The notes below the pieces were generated by a model. That model saw only the letters and a program-made list of their open reading frames with translations, had not been told where the DNA came from and ran no database searches. Both the position numbers and the translations under genes were made by a program. 64,000 nucleotides of DNA, taken from the NCBI GenBank assembly GCA_024291935.2, contig CM044316.1:76896501-76960500 (forward strand), in the 5' to 3' direction. The DNA is from Okapia johnstoni (Eukaryota; Chordata; Mammalia; Artiodactyla; Giraffidae). The stretch's first letter is position 1, and the number at the start of each line of letters is the position of its first letter. Of the stretch, positions 58,335-64,000 are shown one piece after another.

Positions 58335-60205
58335 ATGCCTGCGTGCTCAGTCACTTCAGTAATGTCCAACTCTGTACAACCCCATGGCCTGTAGCCTGCC
58401 AGGCAGTAGTTTGAACATTCTTTGGCATTGCCCTTCTTTGGGATTAGAATGAAAACTGACCTTTTCCAATCCTGTGGCCACTGCTGAGCTTTCCAGATTT
58501 GCTGGCATATTGAGTGCAGCACTTTCACAGCATCATCTTGGAGGATTTGAAATAGCTCAACTGGAGTTCCATCACCTCCACTAGCTTTGTTCGTAGTGAT
58601 GCTTCCTAAAGCCCATTTGACTTCACATTCCAGGATGTCTGGCTCTAGGTGAGTGATCACACCATCGTGGTTATCTAGGTCATGAAGATCTTATTTGTAC
58701 AGTTCTTCTGTGTATTCTTGCCACCTCTTCTTAATATCTTCTGCTTCTGTCAGGTCCATGCCATTCCTGTCCTTTATTGAGCCCATCTTTGCATGAAATG
58801 TTCCCTTCATGTCTCTAATTTTCTTGAAGAGATCTCTAGTCTTTCCCATTCTATTGTTTTCCTCTATTTCTTTGCACTGATCACTGAGGAAGGCTTTCTT
58901 GTCTCTCCTTGCTATTCTTTGGAACTCTGCATTCAAATGGGTATATCTTTCCTTTTCTCCTTTGCCTGTTGCTTCTCTTCTTTTCCCAGCTATTTGTAAG
59001 GCCTCCTCAGAAAACCATTTTGCTTTTTTGCATTTATTTTTCTTGGGGATGGTCTTGATCACTATCTCCTGTACAATGTCATGAACCTCCATCCACAGTT
59101 CTTCAGGCACTGTTTAACAGATCTAATCCCTTGGATCTATTTGTCACTTCTACTGTATAATTGTAAGGGATTTAATTTAGGTCATACCTGAATGGTCTAG
59201 TGGTTTTCCCTACTTTCTTCAATTTAAGTCTGAATTTGGCAATAAGGAGTTCATGATCTGAGCCACAGTCAGCTCCTGGTCTTGTTTTTGCTGACTCTAT
59301 AGAGCTTCTCCATCTTTGGCTGCAAAGAATATAATCAATCTGATTTCAGGACTGACCATTTGGTGATGTCCACGTGTAGAGTCTTCTCTTGTGTTCTTGG
59401 AAGAGGGTGTTTGCTATGACCAGTGCATTCTCTTGGTAAAACACCATTAGCCTTTGCCCTGCTTCGTTTTGTACTCCAAGGCCAAACTTGCCTATTACTC
59501 CAGGTATCTCTTGACTTCCTACTTTTGCATTCCAGTCCCCTCTGATAAAAAGGACATCATTTTTGCATATTAGTTCTAGAAAATCTTGTAAGGCTTCATA
59601 GAACCGGCCAATTTCAACTTCTTCAGCATTACTGGTTGGGGCATAGACTTGGATTACTGTGATATAGAATGGTTTGCCTTGGAAACAAACAGAGATCATT
59701 CTGTCAGTTTTGAGATTGCACCCAACGACTGCATTTTGGACTCTTTTGTTGATTATGAGGGCTACTCCATTTCTTCTAAGGGACTCTTGCCCACAGTAGT
59801 AGATATAATGGTCATCTGAATTAAATTCACCCATTCCAGTCCATTTTAGTTCACTGATTCCTAAAATGTTGATGTTCACTCTTGCCATCTCCTGTTTGAC
59901 CACTTCCAATTTGCCTTGATTCATGGACCTAACATTCCAGGTTTCTATGCAATATAGCTCTTTACAACATCGGACTTTACTTCCTTCACCAGTCACATCA
60001 ACAACTGGACGTTGTTTTCACTTTGGCTCTGTCTCTTCATTCTTTCTGGAGTTGGTTCTCCACTCTTCTCCAGTAGCATATTGGGCACCTACTGACCTAG
60101 GGAATTCATCTTTCAGTGTCATATCTTTTTGCCTTTTCTTACTTTTCATGGGGTTCTCAAGGCAAGAATACTGAAGTGGTTTGCCATTCCCTTCCCTAGG
60201 GACTG
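58335..60205 (-). mobile_element. Internally deleted BovB with SINE-like tail
   Basis: On the minus strand it starts with the BovB 5' region (60205-60000), then an open 216-codon segment (59996-59346) coding the APE endonuclease: WNVRSM, SELKWTG, QVYAPT and GDWNAKVG are all visible. Linker segments follow (59110-58691), then the start of the RT (58660-58440, 'KASGGDGTPVELF', 'QDWKRSVFILIPKKGN'). At about 58404 it jumps from the RT fingers region straight to a 3' tail, omitting roughly 1.2 kb including the YADD palm. The tail ('ctggcaggctacaggccatg', then 'gaagtgactgagcacgcagg') is closer to Bov-tA than to BovB. It is not autonomous. Confidence 0.92.
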
Positions 60206-60435
60206 GAGAGTGACTTAGATATCCTATGTTCTCCTATAACACCCTACCTGCACATTTACCTTTTCCAAAGAGATATTACACAGAATTGCAACTGCCTGCC
60301 AACTCTCCTGTGGGCTGTTAGACTATGAACTCCTCAAAGGCACAGAGAGTGACTTGTATATTACGATATTCCTAGAGTGAAGAATGGTGCCGAACACCTA
60401 GCTGATGATCAAAATATTGATTGATTTGAATTGAA
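60206..60435 (+). mobile_element. L2 LINE 3' end, downstream half
   Basis: 'ctcctataacaccctacctg', 'gactatgaactcctcaaagg' and 'gccgaacacctagctgatga' continue the L2 interrupted at 58334 and end in an 'attgattgatttgaattgaa' terminus. Confidence 0.75.
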
Positions 60436-60671
60436 TTTCTTGCCTAGAGAGCTGGGCCTAGTATATTATGGGCTGTTTTTCTGCTTGGCCTCTGTGTCCA
60501 AGTCCCTTTCCTTATAATCTGCTTAGGAAGATGGTCCCTGGGAATGAGTCTATGCCTCAACCTTGCCAGTTTCTTTCTCTAAGCCTTGCACCTTATCCAA
60601 CACCACCATTCTGGTAGCTACAGCCATACTTCCTACTGACAAACTTTTTTGGTATTAACTACTGGCTTCTG

Positions 60672-60900
60672 AGAGATTCCCTGGTGGCACTAGTGGTAAA
60701 GAACCTGCCTGCCAATTCAGGAGACATAAGAGACATGGGCTCGATCCCTGGGTTGGGAAGATCCCCTGGAGGAGGGCATGGCAACCCACTCCAGTCTTCT
60801 TGCCTGGAGAATCCCATGGACAGAGGAGCCTGGCAGGCTACAGTCTATAGGGTTGAAAAGACTTGGACACAACTGAAGCAACTTAGCATGCACACACAAA
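60672..60900 (+). mobile_element. Bov-tA SINE with near-perfect TSD
   Basis: Complete SINE flanked by ctggcttctg (60662-60671) and ctgacttctg (60901-60910), one mismatch in ten. Confidence 0.95.
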
Positions 60901-60969
60901 CTGACTTCTGCATTTCCAAGACAGTTTAGGACGGTAGAATTAATCATGGGCCGTGCACAAAAGTAACAT

Positions 60970-61150
60970 GGATGCTAATCCCATTCTAGTTTTGTTTAAC
61001 TCTGTGAATTTAGGTAGATATCTTAACTTCTCTGAGCCTCAATTTCCACCCATTTAAAATGAGGTAAAAACACTTATAAATTGTTATGAGTAAAATGAGT
61101 TAACTTTATTCTCTACCTAATTCAAAGATTCAATAAATACTTGTTTTATC
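60970..61150 (+). mobile_element. MIR SINE
   Basis: 'cttaacttctctgagcctca' with 'atttccacccatttaaaatg', then 'gattcaataaatacttgttt' at the end. Confidence 0.8.
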
Positions 61151-61512
61151 TTTGACCTTCCTTCTTCTGTATTCTTTTAGGTAATGCATGCTCTCCTAGA
61201 GAGATACACCACACTTTTCTTTACATTCCTAGATTTTGCATACCTAACTGGGTCTGACAAGTTTATACTCTGACTCAGTAAGTGGGTCTAGACTAAGTCC
61301 TGATCTAACCCTCAAAATTCTTGGTTCTACAATATTTAGTAAATATAGAATTGAATTTAATTGCAGTATATGTTTAATAAAACTTATTGTCAGCATTCAA
61401 ATCAAAGAGAGTGAAGAACATCTTTGCTTGTTGGCATTCTCTTCTAAATCAGTCAGGAATGCTTTCTTTCGTAAACAGAAAGTCAGACTATTAAGACTTT
61501 AATAAATGAAGG
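61151..61512. other. Single-copy DNA
   Basis: No recognisable feature. Confidence 0.5.
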
Positions 61513-61525
61513 TTTACTTTTCTTA

Positions 61526-61730
61526 GCCTTCCCTGGTGGTTCAGACAGTAAAGAATCTGCGTGCAATGCAGGAGACATGGGTTTGATCCCTGGGTCAGGA
61601 AGGTCCCATGGATAAGGGAATGGCAACCCACTCCAGTATTCTTTCCTGGAGAATCCCATGGACAGAGGAGCCTGGTGGGTTACAGTCCATGGGATAGCAA
61701 AGAGTCAGATGCGACTGAGCAAATAACACT
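61526..61730 (+). mobile_element. Bov-tA SINE with TSD
   Basis: Complete SINE flanked by tttacttttctta (61513-61525) and tttacttctctta (61731-61743), 12 of 13 identical. Confidence 0.95.
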
Positions 61731-61743
61731 TTTACTTCTCTTA

Positions 61744-62044
61744 AATAAAAAGAAGTTCAAAGTTAGTGTAACTGGGGTAGCTACTTCACATTTAGTTAAC
61801 ACTACCAACAGGATTCCAAGTTGTATCTGTCTGGCTCTGCCAAGCTTAGCATGTTGTTTTTGTGCTGATCAATTCACGATTGCAAGCAGTTGCTGTATTC
61901 CAAGTGCGATAAGTAAGTATAATGCAGAAAGAGAGGAAAGGAACAAATGGAGAGCAGAGGAGATGACAGAAACCTCTCACCGAAGAGACTTCCACTAACA
62001 TTTCACTGGCCTCCTCTGACCTGAGCATCCATAATGTGATGTGG
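61744..62044. other. Single-copy DNA
   Basis: No recognisable feature. The ORF at 61561-61998 starts in the SINE and reads through by chance. Confidence 0.45.
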
Positions 62045-62860
62045 AGGTGACCAAGTTGTACAACAACAGCAACTCTCGTTCATTGCTAGTGAGAATGCAA
62101 AATGGTTCAGCCTCTTTTGAAGACAGTTTGTTAGGTTCTTAGGAAACTAAACATACTCTTACCATAAGATCCAGCAATTGCGCTCCTTGGTACTTACCCC
62201 AAGGAGTTGAAAACTTATGCCTACACAAAACCCTCCACACAGATGTTTACAGCAGCTCCAATTGTCAAAACTTAGAAGCAACGAATATGTCCTTCAGTGG
62301 GTGAATGGATAAATATATTGTGGTACTTGCAGACAATGGAAGATTTTTCAGTGCTGAAAAGAAGTAAGCTATCAAGCCTTGAAAAGACATGACATTACTA
62401 AGTGAAAAGAAGCCAATCAGAATATGCTACCTTCTGTATGAGTCCAACTATATGACTTTCTGGAAAAGACAAAGCTATCAAGATAGTAAAAAGATCAGTG
62501 ATTACCAAGGGAGAGGAAAGAGATTGGGATGAATAAGTGGAGCACAGAGGATGTTTAGGGCAGTGAAACTATTCTATATGATGCCATAATGAGAGATACA
62601 TGTCATTACACATTTGTCCAAACCCATAGAATGTACATCAAGATTGAATAACAGTATAAACTATGGACTTCAGGTGATTATAATGTGTTGCTGTAGTTTC
62701 ATCAGTTATAACAAATGTACCACTCTGGTGGGAAATGTTGACAATGGGGGAAGCTATGCATATGTGGAAGGGGCAGTGTAGGGTGACGCTCTGTACAGTC
62801 CCTTCAATATTGCTATGAATTTAATATTGCTCTAGAAGAAAAAAGTCTAAATTGAAAAAA
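62045..62860 (+). mobile_element. Old L1 3' region, first of two
   Basis: 'ccataagatccagcaattgc', 'tgtccttcagtgggtgaatg', 'gtaaaaagatcagtgattac', 'caaacccatagaatgtacat' and 'caaatgtaccactctggtgg' follow an old mammalian L1 (L1MA/L1MB-like) ORF2-end and 3' UTR. It ends at an A run (62855-62863). Confidence 0.85.
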
Positions 62861-62870
62861 AAAGAGAGAG

Positions 62871-63730
62871 AACTCAGTTGAAAAATGCAAAGGATGTGAA
62901 TAGACATTGACCATTTCCAAAGAAGATTTGCAAATAGTAAATAAGCACCTAAAAAGATGCTCAACATCATTAATTACTGGGGAAATATAAATTAAAACCA
63001 CAATGAAACATCACTTCATCTCCACTAGAATTGCTATGATTAAAAACCAAGACAGTAGCAAGTTCTGATGAGGGTATAGAGAAATTGGAATCCTTGCACA
63101 TTAGTAATAGTAGGGATGCAAAATCATTCAGTCACTTTGGGAAACAATTAACAGTTCCTCAACACATTAAATAGATTTATCATATGACCTAGCAATTCCA
63201 CTCTTAGCTGTGTATCCCACAGAAATGAAAATATCTCTGTACAAAAACTTGTACACAGCTGTTCATAGCAGAATTATTCATAATAACTAAAAAGTGGAAA
63301 CAACCTAAGTTTTCATCAACTGTTGAATGAACAAACAAAATATGGTATAGTTATACAATGGAATATTACTCAGCAATAAAAAGAATGAAGTACTGATACT
63401 TGCTGCAACATGATTGAACCTTAAAAACATGTTACATCAAAGAAGCCAGATACAAAAGGCCACATATTATAAGAGTTCCATTTATATGAAATGTCCAGAA
63501 TAGGCAAATTTATAGAGACATAAGTAGGTTAGTTATTGTTTAAGACTGAGGGTGAAGGATGGGAGTTGACTGCTAATGGATATGGGATTTCTTTCAGGAG
63601 ATCAAACATGTTCTAAAATTAGATTGTCATGATGATTGCACAACTGTGTGACTACACTAAGAAACAATGAATTGTACATGTGTGAATCATCTGTGAATTT
63701 TATTTCAATGAAGCTCTTTTTTAAAAAGAA
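62871..63730 (+). mobile_element. Old L1 3' region, second of two
   Basis: It starts in the ORF2 C-terminal region ('gaaaaatgcaaaggatgtga', 'agatttgcaaatagtaaata'), continues with 'cctagcaattccactcttag' and 'caatggaatattactcagca', and ends with 'ttatttcaatgaagctcttt'. It is related to, but distinct from, the copy just upstream. Confidence 0.85.
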
Positions 63731-63924
63731 AATTATGTAATTGCCAGCCTAATAAATGAATGGATATTGCAATTACATTACAGAATAATTAAGAAGTTTC
63801 AAAAACAAAAATAGTAGCATCAAGTCTCCTTGCCAAATATTTCTTAGTAAATGCTTTGAGATGAGTCTATATTTTTTGAATCCCCACTACTTCCCATGTA
63901 AGAAAAATGGCCATGCAATCTCCT

Positions 63925-64000
63925 GTATTCATTTTCTATAGCTGCCATAACAAATAACCATAAATTTAAACAAACACAAATTTATTATCTTTCAGTTCTG
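63925..64000. mobile_element. Old interspersed repeat, family uncertain, runs off end
   Basis: 'ctatagctgccataacaaat' and 'acaaatttattatctttcag' match a very common mammalian repeat start ('gctgccataacaaagtacca...'). I cannot name the family with confidence, and the window ends inside it. Confidence 0.5.

Noticed and set aside
59346..59996. 216-codon reverse ORF as a standalone endonuclease gene
   Set aside because: It is the BovB endonuclease region within a deleted element, with the expected BovB sequence continuing on both sides.

Overview
The window is nuclear DNA from a pecoran ruminant (cattle, sheep, goat, deer or a relative). The evidence is its repeat content. It holds about twenty tRNA-Glu-derived Bov-tA and Bov-A SINEs, five substantial BovB (RTE) LINE copies plus one BovB tail fragment, CHR-type cetartiodactyl SINEs, and artiodactyl L1 3' ends. 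Beneath these lie older mammalian repeats (MIR, L2, MER5A-like, old L1). The species cannot be fixed from this sequence alone.

I find no intact protein-coding gene and no convincing exon. Most open reading frames are short, overlap frames on the other strand, or lie inside SINE, BovB or L1 copies. The window reads as intergenic or deep intronic DNA. The one gene-derived locus is a processed pseudogene of ferritin light chain (FTL) at 33898-34570. It keeps the 5' UTR start with a degraded iron-responsive element, coding fragments, the 3' UTR, the AATAAA signal and a 10-bp target-site duplication.

Layout. 1-12.9 kb is AT-rich and mostly single copy, with a G-quadruplex motif, a polypurine tract and a few SINE or L1 pieces. 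12.9-14.0 kb is a cluster of three SINEs in alternating orientation. 18.6-22.3 kb is an old L1 5' region split by a BovB, followed by an hAT-like MITE and a reverse L1. 22.4-31.0 kb holds many SINEs, including two closely spaced inverted pairs, and a second BovB. 31.0-33.9 kb is poor in repeats, locally GC/CpG-richer, and the best candidate for conserved noncoding DNA. 33.9-40.4 kb holds the FTL pseudogene, a nested cruciform-like inverted repeat, an L2, and a BovB carrying a nested SINE. 46.0-52.25 kb is a long interval without recognisable repeats. 52.3-55.4 kb is a near-full-length BovB with a 10-bp TSD. 58.0-60.4 kb is an L2 split by an internally deleted, reverse-strand BovB. 62.0-63.7 kb holds two old L1 3' ends in tandem.

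No genes act together here. The biology on show is retrotransposition: BovB enzymes mobilise Bov-tA/Bov-A through a shared 3' tail, and L1 machinery made the FTL copy. I found no new enzymatic or defence system. The best leads are the chimeric BovB, the palindrome cluster near 36.2 kb, and the repeat-poor regulatory candidate.
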